Positions 33,969-43,119 of a stretch of 64,000 bases of DNA are shown here, one piece after another; within the stretch, counting starts at the first letter, position 1; each line of letters opens with the position of its first letter. Source of the stretch: Peteryoungia aggregata LMG 23059 (GTDB lineage Bacteria; Pseudomonadota; Alphaproteobacteria; Rhizobiales; Rhizobiaceae); the NCBI RefSeq assembly GCF_030814435.1, contig NZ_JAUSUW010000004.1:124001-188000 (forward strand). Reading direction: 5' to 3'. Position numbers and translations under genes: made by a program. The notes under the pieces are model-generated. The model was not told where the DNA came from. It saw nothing but the letters and a program-made list of their open reading frames with translations, and ran no database searches.

Positions 33969-34898
33969 ATGCAAACAAAACCTTTCCGCATCGGCACGCG
34001 GGGCAGCCCGCTCGCTCTCGCCCAGGCCTATGAGACCCGCCGCCGCCTGATGGAGGCCCATGGTCTGCCAGAGGACATGTTCGAGATTGTGGTGCTCTCC
34101 ACCAAGGGCGATCGGATCACCGACCGCCCCCTCTCCGAAATCGGCGGCAAGGGGCTGTTCACCGAAGAACTGGAAGAACAGTTGCTGTCGGGCGATCTCG
34201 ATTTCGCCGTGCATTCGTCCAAGGACATGCCGACCAAGTTGCCGGAAGGGCTTTTCCTCTCGGCCTTCCTGCCACGCGAAGATGTCCGTGATGCCGTCGT
34301 TGGCCGCACAGCCCCGACGCTGAAGGAACTCCCGGAGGGAGCAACCGTCGGCTCGTCGTCGCTTCGACGCCAGGCGCTCATCCGTCGCATCCGTCCCGAC
34401 ATCAAAGTCATCACCTTTCGCGGCCTCGTGGACACGCGCCTGCGCAAGCTCGCAGACGGGGAAGTCGACGCGACCCTCCTCGCCTATGCCGGCCTGCGCC
34501 GTCTTGGAAAACCTGATGTTCCGACCGAACTGCTCAATCCAGCCGACTTTCCCCCGGCTCCGGCCCAGGGCGCGATCTGCATCGAGAGCCGTATCGGCGA
34601 CACCAGGGTCAACGACCTGCTCGACGCGATCAATGACCGCGACACTTTCGATGCCGTGAGCTGCGAACGGGCCTTTCTCGGCGCACTCGATGGCTCCTGC
34701 CGCACGCCGATTGCGGGCCACGCAACGGTCGACGGAGACGCAATCCGCTTTGCCGGCATGATCCTCACGCCCGATGGCAGCCGCTGGCACGATGTGGAGA
34801 TCGAGGGCAGCCGCACGGAAGGTGCCGTGCTTGGTGCACAAGCCGGCGGCACGGTGCGAGCCAAGGCTGGTACCGACTTCTTCGACAGCTGGAGCTGA
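33969..34898 (+). CDS. hemC: Porphobilinogen deaminase (hydroxymethylbilane synthase)
   Basis: Encodes 309 residues from the ATG at 33969; the frame is open upstream, but the family N-terminus is [15 protein letters not shown]. Condenses four porphobilinogens to hydroxymethylbilane in haem, cobalamin and sirohaem synthesis. The dipyrromethane cofactor is carried by Cys244 in [24 protein letters not shown] and [11 protein letters not shown] hold the substrate-binding Asp and Arg residues. Four bases before hemD. Confidence 0.97.
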   Translation: MQTKPFRIGTRGSPLALAQAYETRRRLMEAHGLPEDMFEIVVLSTKGDRITDRPLSEIGGKGLFTEELEEQLLSGDLDFAVHSSKDMPTKLPEGLFLSAFLPREDVRDAVVGRTAPTLKELPEGATVGSSSLRRQALIRRIRPDIKVITFRGLVDTRLRKLADGEVDATLLAYAGLRRLGKPDVPTELLNPADFPPAPAQGAICIESRIGDTRVNDLLDAINDRDTFDAVSCERAFLGALDGSCRTPIAGHATVDGDAIRFAGMILTPDGSRWHDVEIEGSRTEGAVLGAQAGGTVRAKAGTDFFDSWS

Positions 34899-34902
34899 AC
34901 CG

Positions 34903-35616
34903 ATGCGCGTTCTGGTGACGCGCCCCGAGCCGGCATCGGCCAGAACTGCCGCCGAGCTTGAGCGTCGTGGCCATGAGCCGGTCCTGCTGCCGCTGATGCA
35001 GGCAGTGCAGCAACCGCAGGCACTGGCGCCGCCGCCCCTGACCGGCACGGCTGCCATAGCCGTGACCAGCGCCGAGGCGATGCGCGTGATCGAGACCCTG
35101 ACGGATGAAGCACAACAACCGTTCCTCGCCCTGCCCCTCTTCGCCGTCGGTCGCGCCACGGCGCGAGCAGCCCGGGACGCCGGATTTGACGACGTCTCGG
35201 TTGCCGATGGCGACGGCAGGTCGCTGGCGAGACTGCTCATCGCCAGGCGCGATCCAGCGGCACCAATCATCTATCTGACCGGCACCCCGCGGTCCTCAGA
35301 ATTCGAGACAGACCTCGCCGAAGCGGGATATTCGGTCGATATCCGAGAATGCTATCGGATGATCCCGGCAACGCATGCGGACGCCGAAGTGATCCGGATG
35401 CTTACGCCGATGCCCGATGCCATCCTGGTTTACTCATCCGAAACGGCCCGACGTCTGGGCGAATTGCACAACCAGACGCGTGAAACGCTCGACTGGCGCC
35501 GGGTACGCTTTCTATGCCTCAGCGACAAGATCGCTTCAGCCCTCCCCGCAGAAATTCAGCCCAACAGCCAGTGGTCGATGGAACCTCGGGAGGATCAACT
35601 GCTTCTTCTGCTTTGA
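34903..35616 (+). CDS. hemD: Uroporphyrinogen-III synthase
   Basis: Encodes 237 residues. Cyclises hydroxymethylbilane with inversion of ring D. The family is poorly conserved; supporting features are MRVLVTRPEPASARTAAEL, AVTSAEAMRVI, FAVGRATARAARDAGF and the C-terminal LVYSSETARRLGEL with a final LCLSDKIASAL. A GGAG site lies within the end of hemC and the gap is 4 bases, so coupling is likely. Position after hemC strongly supports the call. Confidence 0.93.
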   Translation: MRVLVTRPEPASARTAAELERRGHEPVLLPLMQAVQQPQALAPPPLTGTAAIAVTSAEAMRVIETLTDEAQQPFLALPLFAVGRATARAARDAGFDDVSVADGDGRSLARLLIARRDPAAPIIYLTGTPRSSEFETDLAEAGYSVDIRECYRMIPATHADAEVIRMLTPMPDAILVYSSETARRLGELHNQTRETLDWRRVRFLCLSDKIASALPAEIQPNSQWSMEPREDQLLLLL

Positions 35617-35706
35617 TGCAGTGCCGCGTGAAATGGAACCTCAGGCCTTTCCTTCGCCATGAGGACTGACTAGGTTTAGCCACACGCGCGAAATGAAGAG
35701 GTTGCC

Positions 35707-36978
35707 ATGGTTTCCGGAAAGCCACCCCGTCGATCGAAAGCCACCGATGATCCGGTGACGATAGATCTGACCGCTCAGGAAGCCGCCACACCGAGGGATG
35801 ACGGCACGGTCGATGCCGCGCCATCTGATGCCCCTGCCCCGTCTTTGGTGACTGATGGTGCGCCCGCAGACGCCACACCGGCAAGCGACACCCGGACCGA
35901 CACGCCCGCCGACCCCTGGGAACCTGCGCCTCAGACCTCGGAATCAACCACGTCGATCGGCGAAAAGGACGCGCCTGTCGACAACACGGCGAAGACCCAA
36001 GCGCCGCCTTCCCAGGAGCCGATCCGCCAATCACCCGCAACCTCGACGCTGGTCGCCTCCGGCATCTTCGGCGGCCTCGTGGCGCTCGCCCTCGCGGGCA
36101 GCATGCAATATGCCGGGATCGTGCCGGGTCTCGGCCCCGAGCAGGCCGCTCAAGCCCCTGTCATGGATACGGCAGAGCTCGATGCATTGAAAATAGAGGT
36201 TGCGCGCCTGGCTGCGCAACCGGCAGCACCGGCCACAGACCCTGCTCTGGCCGAGCGTATTGCGGCCCTGGAAACAAGTGTCGCCAATGCCGGCTCAGCT
36301 CCCGCAGCCGATGCGGCAGCGGTTGAAGCACTGAAGACCCAGCTTGTCGCGGCTGAACAGGCGATTGAATCGCTGCGTGCCGAAATCGCCAGCAACAAGC
36401 AGGCTCTGGATCAGAGCACCACCCGTCTGACCGAAGCCGAGCGCAAGCTCGAAGAGCCGCGCAGCGATGTTGAAATGGCGCGGGCGATTGCGTTGGCCGG
36501 CCTCAAGACCGCCATCGATCGCGGCGGCCCCTTCCTGTCGGAGCTCGACGCGCTGAAGAGCGTGTCGCCGGAAGACCCGGCCATAGCAGCACTCACTCCG
36601 CTCGCGAGCGCCGGTGTGTCGTCTCGCTCGGATCTTGCTCGCGACTTCAACCAGGTCGCAGAGGATATCCTCGCTGCCATCAACCAGCCGGCAACCGGCG
36701 AAGGCTGGACAGACCGTCTGCTCGCAAGCGCCCGGTCTCTGGTCAAGGTTCGACCGGTCGGCAATGTCGAAGGCGAGACGCCCGAGGCCATCGTTGCCCG
36801 CGTCGAGAACAAGCTGCAGAACGGCGACCTGAAGGGAGCTGCTCTTGAATGGGAGACGCTGCCCGAGGCCGGCAAGCAGGCATCCTCCGAGTTTTCCACC
36901 AAGCTGAAAAACAGGATCGAGGCCGAGGAGCGTGTTGCCGCCGCCCTGTCCCAGACCGTGGCCGGGAACGGAGGCTGA
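35707..36978 (+). CDS. Mic60/mitofilin-like inner membrane protein
   Basis: Encodes 423 residues. Layout: low-complexity Pro/Asp/Thr-rich N-terminus (1-110), one transmembrane helix (about 113-137, STLVASGIFGGLVALALAGS), an Ala/Glu-rich coiled coil (about 155-265) and a C-terminal domain (about 270-415) with helices like those of the mitofilin signature (ARDFNQVAEDIL, GALVEWETLP-like segment). This is the architecture of alphaproteobacterial homologues of mitochondrial Mic60, which are found beside hem genes. The bulk should face the periplasm. Three bases before hemY. Homology is inferred from architecture and context. Confidence 0.82.
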   Translation: MVSGKPPRRSKATDDPVTIDLTAQEAATPRDDGTVDAAPSDAPAPSLVTDGAPADATPASDTRTDTPADPWEPAPQTSESTTSIGEKDAPVDNTAKTQAPPSQEPIRQSPATSTLVASGIFGGLVALALAGSMQYAGIVPGLGPEQAAQAPVMDTAELDALKIEVARLAAQPAAPATDPALAERIAALETSVANAGSAPAADAAAVEALKTQLVAAEQAIESLRAEIASNKQALDQSTTRLTEAERKLEEPRSDVEMARAIALAGLKTAIDRGGPFLSELDALKSVSPEDPAIAALTPLASAGVSSRSDLARDFNQVAEDILAAINQPATGEGWTDRLLASARSLVKVRPVGNVEGETPEAIVARVENKLQNGDLKGAALEWETLPEAGKQASSEFSTKLKNRIEAEERVAAALSQTVAGNGG

Positions 36979-36981
36979 CGC

Positions 36982-38646
36982 ATGACCACCATCCTCAAGA
37001 TCCTCTTCTTCTTCGGCTTCATCCTGGCGCTGGGTTTCGGTTTTTCCTGGGTGGCCGATCGTCCCGGTGAAATCTCGCTGATCTGGGAAGGCCAGCAATA
37101 CAATACCGATCTCATCGTCGCGGTGACGGCGCTGGTCGCCCTCGTCGCCACCCTCATGCTTCTGTGGTGGCTGCTCCGCACAGTGTGGACCTCGCCACAT
37201 TCGGTCCGCCGCTTTTTCCGCGCACGCAAACGGGACCGTGGCTACCAGGCGATATCCACCGGCCTGATTGCAGCCGGCGCCGGCAATGCTATTCTCGCCC
37301 GCAAGATGAGCGCCCGCGCCCGTGGCCTGATCCGCGCCGACCAGGAACCACTGATCCGCGTTCTCGATGCCCAGGCTGCATTGATCGAAGGCCGTCACGA
37401 CGAGGCCCGTCGCCTGTTCCAGGAGATGTCGGAGGACCCCGAAACCCGGGAGCTTGGACTGCGCGGCCTTTACGTGGAAGCGAACCGCCTCGGCGCGCAT
37501 GAGGCTGCCCGGCAATATGCCGAAACCGCAGCAGAAGCTGCGCCCTATCTGCCATGGGCAGCGAAGGCGACGCTGGAACACCGCTGCCGCGCCGGTCATT
37601 GGGACGATGCGATCCGCCTGCTCGATCAGCAGAAGATCGCCCACGTCCTTGAACGTCATGAAGCTGAACGCCTGAAGGCGGTCCTGCTTACCGCAAAGGC
37701 CGAAGACCAGCTGGAAGCCGATCCGGCCGGCGCGCGCGACAGCGCCTTGAAGGCGTTGAAACTCGCCAAGGATCTGGTGCCCGCCGCCATCGTCGCCGCC
37801 AAGGCCTACATGCGCGAAGACAATCTGCGCAAGGCGTCGAACACCCTGGAGCAGGTCTGGAAGATCGAGCCGCATCCGGAAATCGCCCGCGCCTATGTCA
37901 GAGCCCGCAGCGGCGACAGTGCGGTCGACCGCCTGAAGAAGGCCGAAAAGCTGGAAGCTCTGAAGCCGAATAACTATGAGTCCCTGCTAGCCGTTGCGGA
38001 AGCAGCGCTCGATGCGCAGGACTTCAAGAAGGCCCGTGCCAAGGCCGAAGCAGCGGCCCGTATTGCCTCGCGCGAACGCGTCTATCTGCTGCTGGCTGAC
38101 ATCGAGGAAGCCGAGACCGGCGACCAGGGCCGAATCCGCCATTGGATGGGTCAGGCGCTCAAAGCACCAAGGGATCCGTCCTGGGTGGCCGATGGCCACG
38201 TGTCTGAGCGCTGGATGCCGATCTCGCCGGTAACCGGCCGCCTCGACGCGTTCGAATGGAAGACGCCCTTCGACCAGTTGGCTAGCCCGATCGAGGAAGG
38301 CACGGCATCCCAAGGCGAGAAAGCGCTCGCATCACTTCCGCCTGTTGCTCGGACGGAAGCTCCAGCCAAGCCCGAGCCTTTGGTCGAGCCGACACGCCCA
38401 AAAGTGATGGAGACAAAGGGCCCAGTGATCGAAGGTGAGGTTTCAGCCAAATCGGCAGAACCAGAGGTGCCTTTGGCCAAGCCGGCGAAGCCGGAGACCC
38501 CGGCGGCTGACTCAACGAAGGAAGGTAGGCCCGCGAAGGAGGCCGCAGTGGTCGAACCCTTTTTCGGTCGCCCTCCCGATGACCCCGGCGTCAAGGATCC
38601 GGCGCTCGCTGCACCGGAACCCAAGACCCGACTGAAACTCTTCTGA
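36982..38646 (+). CDS. hemY: HemY-like TPR membrane protein
   Basis: Encodes 554 residues. N-terminal HemY_N domain with two membrane helices (about 3-24 and 42-65) and the conserved WVADRPGEISLIWEG between them. A long helical TPR-like region (about 90-410) follows, including ISTGLIAAGAGN and DGHVSERWMPISPVTGRLDAFEW, then a Pro/Glu/Lys-rich disordered tail (from about 430). In proteobacteria this HemY (not protoporphyrinogen oxidase) lies with hem genes and its role is unresolved. Located directly after the Mic60-like gene. Confidence 0.92.
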   Translation: MTTILKILFFFGFILALGFGFSWVADRPGEISLIWEGQQYNTDLIVAVTALVALVATLMLLWWLLRTVWTSPHSVRRFFRARKRDRGYQAISTGLIAAGAGNAILARKMSARARGLIRADQEPLIRVLDAQAALIEGRHDEARRLFQEMSEDPETRELGLRGLYVEANRLGAHEAARQYAETAAEAAPYLPWAAKATLEHRCRAGHWDDAIRLLDQQKIAHVLERHEAERLKAVLLTAKAEDQLEADPAGARDSALKALKLAKDLVPAAIVAAKAYMREDNLRKASNTLEQVWKIEPHPEIARAYVRARSGDSAVDRLKKAEKLEALKPNNYESLLAVAEAALDAQDFKKARAKAEAAARIASRERVYLLLADIEEAETGDQGRIRHWMGQALKAPRDPSWVADGHVSERWMPISPVTGRLDAFEWKTPFDQLASPIEEGTASQGEKALASLPPVARTEAPAKPEPLVEPTRPKVMETKGPVIEGEVSAKSAEPEVPLAKPAKPETPAADSTKEGRPAKEAAVVEPFFGRPPDDPGVKDPALAAPEPKTRLKLF

Positions 38647-38657
38647 CAGGAACCGGC

Positions 38658-39137
38658 ATGCTCGATCGCCTGCAATCCTTCTTTCAATCCATGATGCAGG
38701 ACCGCCCCAAGGCGGTCTTTGCGCCTGACGACCCTCGGATCGCCGTTGCCGCCCTCTGTCTCCAGGTCATGGAAGCGGACGGCGTCGTTCGCGACGCCGA
38801 AAAGGCAAAACTGCGGGAAATCCTCAAGGAGGAATACGGGCTCGAAGAGAGCGACATCGACGCCTTGATCGCGGCTGGTCAGGACGCCGAGAGCGAGGCA
38901 GTCGATTACTACCGCTTCACCACGGAACTGAAGCGACAGCTGAACGAAGACGAGCGCCAACATCTGGTCGGCATCCTCTGGGACATCGTCTATGCAGACG
39001 GCAGCCGCAGTGAGATGGAAGACCACGCCATCTGGCGGGTCGCCGACCTGCTCGGCGTATCCGGGCGTGAACGCATCGTCCAAAGGCAGGAAGCGGCCGA
39101 ACGAGCCGGCCTTGGAGCGATCGACGATGCCACGTGA
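38658..39137 (+). CDS. TerB-like protein
   Basis: Encodes 159 residues, all alpha-helical. Matches the TerB/co-chaperone-like metal-binding fold: DPRIAVAALCLQVMEADGVVRDAEK and WDIVYADGSRSEMEDHAIWRVADLLG, two acidic D/E-x-DG helices typical of the family. The domain is named from tellurite-resistance operons, but stand-alone rhizobial copies are chromosomal and of unknown role. Eleven bases after hemY; overlaps the next gene by 11. Confidence 0.88.
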   Translation: MLDRLQSFFQSMMQDRPKAVFAPDDPRIAVAALCLQVMEADGVVRDAEKAKLREILKEEYGLEESDIDALIAAGQDAESEAVDYYRFTTELKRQLNEDERQHLVGILWDIVYADGSRSEMEDHAIWRVADLLGVSGRERIVQRQEAAERAGLGAIDDAT

Positions 39138-39861
39138 CGAACGATCGCGCCCTCGCGATCGCAAACAGCCTGTCCTGATCGTCCTGCACCAGGAGCGATC
39201 GAGCCCCGGCCGTGTCGGCCAGATGCTCGAGGAGAAGGGCTATCCCCTCGACATCCGCCGTCCGGTGCTTGGGCAGGCTCTGCCAAAAACCTTGGCGGAC
39301 CATGCGGGCGCGGTCGTCTTTGGCGGTCCGATGAGCGCGAACGATCCCGACGACTACATCAAGACCGAAATCAACTGGCTCGATGTGCCGCTCAAGGAAA
39401 ACAAACCGTTCCTCGGCATCTGCCTTGGCGCCCAGATGCTGGTCCGTCACCTCGGCGGCAAGGTGGAGGCCGACCGGGATGAGCGCACCGAAATCGGCTG
39501 GTATCCGATCAAGCCGACCGAACATGGCCGCTTACTGATGCACTGGCCGAAGATGGTCTATCACTTCCACCGCGAGGGCTTCAGCCTGCCACAGGGCGCC
39601 AAACTGCTGGCGACCGGAGACATATATCCGAACCAGGCCTTTCACTATGGTGAGAATGCCTGGGCGGTGCAGTTCCATGCCGAATTGACCCGCGCCATGA
39701 TGCACCGCTGGGTGGTTCACGGCGCCCATCGCTTTGTCCTGCCGAATGCCCAGCAAGGCCGCGAGCATCTGGAAGGCCGGATGATTTTCGACGCGCCGCT
39801 ACGAGCCTGGTTGTCGGACTTTCTCGACCTGGTCTTCGAGCGCAGTCAGCGCACGTCCTGA
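39127..39861 (+). CDS. Class I glutamine amidotransferase
   Basis: Encodes 244 residues from the ATG at 39127 inside the end of terB, with GGAG nine bases upstream. Triad: Cys99 in LGICLGAQML, His184 and Glu186 in AVQFHAEL. GGPMSANDPDDYIKTEI is typical of stand-alone GMP synthase-like or glutaminase proteins. No synthase domain is attached, so the acceptor is unknown. Basic N-terminus (PRDERSRPRDRKQ). Its last 16 bases overlap the convergent MFS gene. Confidence 0.92.
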   Translation: MPRDERSRPRDRKQPVLIVLHQERSSPGRVGQMLEEKGYPLDIRRPVLGQALPKTLADHAGAVVFGGPMSANDPDDYIKTEINWLDVPLKENKPFLGICLGAQMLVRHLGGKVEADRDERTEIGWYPIKPTEHGRLLMHWPKMVYHFHREGFSLPQGAKLLATGDIYPNQAFHYGENAWAVQFHAELTRAMMHRWVVHGAHRFVLPNAQQGREHLEGRMIFDAPLRAWLSDFLDLVFERSQRTS

Positions 39862-41093
39862 CGCTCCGGCGCCTCAAGGCTGTCGATCTTGCGCAATTGC
39901 GGGAAACCGAGCGCCCAGACGGCGGCAACCGCGAGCGTCCCAAAGCCACCAAGCACGACGGCAGGTACCGGCCCGATGAAATGCGCCATAGTGCCGGCCC
40001 GGAACTCGCCGAGCTCATTGGACGCACCGACGAAGACCATGTTGACGGCGTTGACACGGCCGCGCACCTCGTCCGGTGTCCAGAGCGCAATCAGCGTCTC
40101 GCGCACATAGACGGACGCCATGTCGGCGGCGCCCATCAGCATCAGCGCGAATATTGACAGCCAGGCCGTCTGGGAGAAGCCGAACAGGATCGTCCCGACC
40201 CCGAAGAGGGCAACACCGATGAACATGAAGGTCCCGGCATTGTGGCGGATCGGAAAGCTTGCAAGCGCGATCGCGACGATGATGGCGCCGATCCCGGGTG
40301 CGGCGCGCAAAAGGCCGAGCCCCCAGGGGCCGAGATCGAGAATGTCGCGGGCGAAGACCGGCATCAACGCCACGGCACCTCCCAGCAGCACGGCGAAGAG
40401 ATCAAGCGAAATCGCGCCGAGCACCACCTTCTCGCCGAAGATGAAGCGGAAGCCGGCAAACAAGGTATCGAGCGTGACCGCCTTGCCCGGTTGGCGTTGC
40501 GGCGGCCTCTTCACCAGGAAGACCAGAACGGCGGCGCCGGCAAAAAAGGCGAGAGACACTGAATAGGCCAGGACGGGGCTTGCACCGTAGAGCAGGCCTC
40601 CGGCGACGGGTCCGACGATGGAGGCCGTTTGCCAGGAAGACGAGTTCCAGGCAACCGCATTCGACAGATCCTTCTGCGGCACCAGATTGGGTGCAAGGGA
40701 CTGGACGGCAGGTGCGGCAAAGGCGCGCTCGATACCAAAGATCACAAGGATGGAAAAGACGATCGTCGGCTCGAAGGCATCCGCCATCGTCAGCCCCAGC
40801 AGCGCCCCCGCACAGGCGGCACTGACGATCATACAGGCCGCGACGATCGCTCGGCGATTGTAGCGATCGGCAACGGAACCGGTCACCAGGATCAGCAACA
40901 GCGATGGCAGGAACTGCACGAGACCGATCAGGCCGAGATAGAAGACATTGCCGGTCTGGTCATACATCTGCCAACCGACCGAGACGCTGAGGATCTGGGT
41001 GGCGAAGGCGCCGAGGAAGCGGGCAAAGAAGAAGCGCGTGTAGGAAGTATGCCGAAACGCAGCAAAACGATCGTCGGCTGAGGAGGCGTGCAT
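39846..41093 (-). CDS. MFS transporter (EntS/DHA3-like exporter)
   Basis: Encodes 415 residues with twelve predicted helices. The motif A-like GSVADRYNRRAIV lies between helices 2 and 3, and the C-half repeat has TPDEVRGRVNAVNMVF. Overall it resembles the EntS/DHA3 group of drug or siderophore exporters (begins FAAFRHTSYTRFFFARFLGAF). Substrate unknown. AAGG nine bases before the ATG. Convergent overlap of 16 bases with the amidotransferase gene. Confidence 0.92.
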   Translation of the reverse strand: MHASSADDRFAAFRHTSYTRFFFARFLGAFATQILSVSVGWQMYDQTGNVFYLGLIGLVQFLPSLLLILVTGSVADRYNRRAIVAACMIVSAACAGALLGLTMADAFEPTIVFSILVIFGIERAFAAPAVQSLAPNLVPQKDLSNAVAWNSSSWQTASIVGPVAGGLLYGASPVLAYSVSLAFFAGAAVLVFLVKRPPQRQPGKAVTLDTLFAGFRFIFGEKVVLGAISLDLFAVLLGGAVALMPVFARDILDLGPWGLGLLRAAPGIGAIIVAIALASFPIRHNAGTFMFIGVALFGVGTILFGFSQTAWLSIFALMLMGAADMASVYVRETLIALWTPDEVRGRVNAVNMVFVGASNELGEFRAGTMAHFIGPVPAVVLGGFGTLAVAAVWALGFPQLRKIDSLEAPERQDVR

Positions 41094-41220
41094 CGAACAA
41101 TACCTTGGACTGCGGGGGCAGGCCCGCCGTTAAACATGATTCGGATTGCGTGGGCCCCATCCACTTGTCCGTTAAGTCGCCAATGTCTACATCTCTGTCA
41201 ACCGAGAAATGGAGACCTGA

Positions 41221-41511
41221 ATGTACGCCCTGTTTCAGACGATCGACCTTGCCCTGAGCATCTTCACCTGGATTCTGATCGGCAGTGCGATCTTCTCCTG
41301 GCTCTATGCCTTCAACGTGATCAATTCCAGCAACCGCTTCGTCGCTTCGCTCGGACAGTTCTTTCACAACGTCACCGAACCCGTCCTGCGTCCGATCCGC
41401 CGCTTCATGCCGGACCTCGGCGGCATCGACATCTCGCCGATCGTGGTTCTTTTGATTATCTTCTTCCTGCGTTCCTTCCTCTGGAACAGCATCTATCCGC
41501 TGGTGGCGTGA
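41221..41511 (+). CDS. YggT family membrane protein
   Basis: Encodes 96 residues with two membrane helices (about 8-30 and 68-92). Family features: [51 protein letters not shown]. YggT proteins are inner-membrane, linked in plants and bacteria to osmotic or thylakoid functions; unproven here. GGAG six bases upstream. Its stop overlaps the GTG start of the DUF167 gene (GTGA), the usual yggT-yggU pairing. Confidence 0.95.
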   Translation: MYALFQTIDLALSIFTWILIGSAIFSWLYAFNVINSSNRFVASLGQFFHNVTEPVLRPIRRFMPDLGGIDISPIVVLLIIFFLRSFLWNSIYPLVA

Positions 41512-41822
41512 CCAGCCCCTGCCGTCTTGGCCATGATCATCTGCTGCTCGCCGTTCGGCTGACACCGAATGGCGGGCGCGATGCGTTTGACGGTGTAGAG
41601 GTTGGTGCTGACGGTCTGGCGCACCTCAAGGCGCGCGTGACTACCGTGCCGGAAAAGGGCAAGGCCAACAAGGCACTTGTTGCGCTGCTCTCGAAGACGC
41701 TCAGAATCCCGAAAACCGCCATAACGGTTGTCTCCGGCGAGACCGCCAGACAAAAAATCCTCCGGATCGAGGGCGATCCGGAGGACTTGAAATCGCGGAT
41801 AGAGGCAGTCGCCTCGGCCTGA
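41508..41822 (+). CDS. DUF167 (YggU) family protein
   Basis: Encodes 104 residues from a GTG at 41508 that overlaps the YggT stop by four bases. Family core: [19 protein letters not shown], then [22 protein letters not shown] with the strongly conserved GKANKAL motif, and [17 protein letters not shown]. Small basic alpha/beta protein, function unknown. Its codons 83-94 also form a strong hairpin that, read on the other strand, looks like the ppa terminator. Confidence 0.94.
   Translation: MTSPCRLGHDHLLLAVRLTPNGGRDAFDGVEVGADGLAHLKARVTTVPEKGKANKALVALLSKTLRIPKTAITVVSGETARQKILRIEGDPEDLKSRIEAVASA
41752..41785 (-). terminator. ppa terminator inside the DUF167 coding end
   Basis: TCCTCCGGATCG (41758-41769) pairs perfectly with CGATCCGGAGGA (41774-41785) around a four-base loop. 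On the minus strand it is directly followed by six T (complement of 41752-41757). That is a textbook intrinsic terminator 40 bases past the ppa stop, lying wholly within the opposing reading frame. No T-run on the plus side. Confidence 0.85.
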
Positions 41823-41824
41823 AC

Positions 41825-42361
41825 TTACTTGCCTTCGTCCTTGGCCCGCTGGATCGAGTCGAGGATGATCTGCTTGGCGACATCGACGTCCATCCAGTCG
41901 CCGATCTTGACCCACTTACCCGGCTCGAGGTCCTTGTAGTGCTCGAAGAAGTGCTGGATCTGCTTCAGTGTGATTTCCGGAAGATCCGTATAGTTCGTGA
42001 TCTTGTCGTAGCGACGGGTCAGCTTCGGCACCGGCACGGCGAGGATCTTCTCGTCCATGCCGCCATCGTCTTCCATCATCATTACGCCGATCGGGCGGAC
42101 ATTGATGACGCAGCCCGGAACGAGCGGGCGCGTGTTGCAGATGAGGACGTCGAGCGGGTCGCCATCCTTGCAGAGCGTGTGCGGCACGAAGCCGTAATTG
42201 CCCGGATAGGTCATCGGGGTGTAGAGGAAACGGTCGACGACCAGCGTGCCGGCGTCCTTGTCCATCTCATACTTGATCGGCTGGCCGCCGACAGGAACTT
42301 CGACGATGACGTTGATGTCTTCCGGCGGGTTCTTGCCGATGGCAATGGCATCAATACGCAT
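41825..42361 (-). CDS. ppa: Inorganic pyrophosphatase
   Basis: Encodes 178 residues, soluble family I pyrophosphatase hydrolysing PPi to phosphate with Mg2+. Conserved IEVPVGGQ-like [36 protein letters not shown], the signature DGDPLDVLI with three metal Asp, and the C-terminal [11 protein letters not shown]. Full length. Only two bases separate its stop from that of the convergent DUF167 gene. Confidence 0.98.
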   Translation of the reverse strand: MRIDAIAIGKNPPEDINVIVEVPVGGQPIKYEMDKDAGTLVVDRFLYTPMTYPGNYGFVPHTLCKDGDPLDVLICNTRPLVPGCVINVRPIGVMMMEDDGGMDEKILAVPVPKLTRRYDKITNYTDLPEITLKQIQHFFEHYKDLEPGKWVKIGDWMDVDVAKQIILDSIQRAKDEGK

Positions 42362-42481
42362 ATTTTGGACCCCGTAGAGTGTTGAATTCCTGCGTTACCT
42401 AATGCGAATTATGGCGCAATGCAACACGGCTTTGGGAGAAGCCCCTTCGCCTTCACCGGCGGGCATACAGGAGATGAGACG

Positions 42482-43108
42482 ATGCAAGCCACCACCCCTG
42501 TGCGGATCGCAGTGCTCATGGCCGCAAAGATTACCCTCGCGGCACCGGCGCAGGCCAATGACAGCGCCTATACCAACCTCGACCTCGACAATTGCCAGAC
42601 CATCGAAGCCGATGCGATGGGCGCCAGTATGCTTTGCAAGGGCTTCAAGGGCCTGGCTGTTCATTTCAAGGAAGGAGACCTCCGGCAGAGCGTGCTGTTC
42701 GGCCCCGTCGACAGGGAATTGCGCGACGCCGGCTTCGAGAGTTTCAGTGCCTTCAACCGCGTTAACGACAAGATCGAGTGGCGGCTGGATGACTCCGGCA
42801 AGCCCTTTGCCGCGATCCTCCGCTGGTTCATCGAAAACCCTGGGCCGGACGGTTCACCCGGCCCGGAAAGCACCGGCCAGGTTCTCGTTGTCTCCCGCAT
42901 TGCGACCCCGGACTATCCAGGCTCCTGCTTTGTCGGCATGGTCGATGCCAAGGCAACGGCCAACGCCAACATCGTGGCCAGACAGGTGGCAGACAAGGTT
43001 GCGGCAGGGTTCGATTGCGGGATGCAGCCCCCGCTCTGGTACGGCAATCGCGGTCAACTGACGAGCGAGCGCACCTTCAGCTGGCCCGAGGGCTATGTGG
43101 TGGATTGA
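42482..43108 (+). CDS. Hypothetical periplasmic protein
   Basis: Encodes 208 residues from the ATG at 42482, chosen for the GGAG nine bases before it. A signal peptide of about 25 residues ends LAAPAQAND. The mature part has Cys in NCQTIE, MLCKGFKG, GSCFVG and DCGMQPP, so two disulfides are possible. No known domain recognised. Divergent from ppa, convergent with the GNAT gene. Confidence 0.78.
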   Translation: MQATTPVRIAVLMAAKITLAAPAQANDSAYTNLDLDNCQTIEADAMGASMLCKGFKGLAVHFKEGDLRQSVLFGPVDRELRDAGFESFSAFNRVNDKIEWRLDDSGKPFAAILRWFIENPGPDGSPGPESTGQVLVVSRIATPDYPGSCFVGMVDAKATANANIVARQVADKVAAGFDCGMQPPLWYGNRGQLTSERTFSWPEGYVVD

Positions 43109-43119
43109 CGGATCCGGCT

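Noticed and set aside
41088-41507. N-terminal extension of the DUF167 frame
   Set aside because: It reads the wrong frame across yggT; the GTG overlapping the yggT stop gives the normal family N-terminus.
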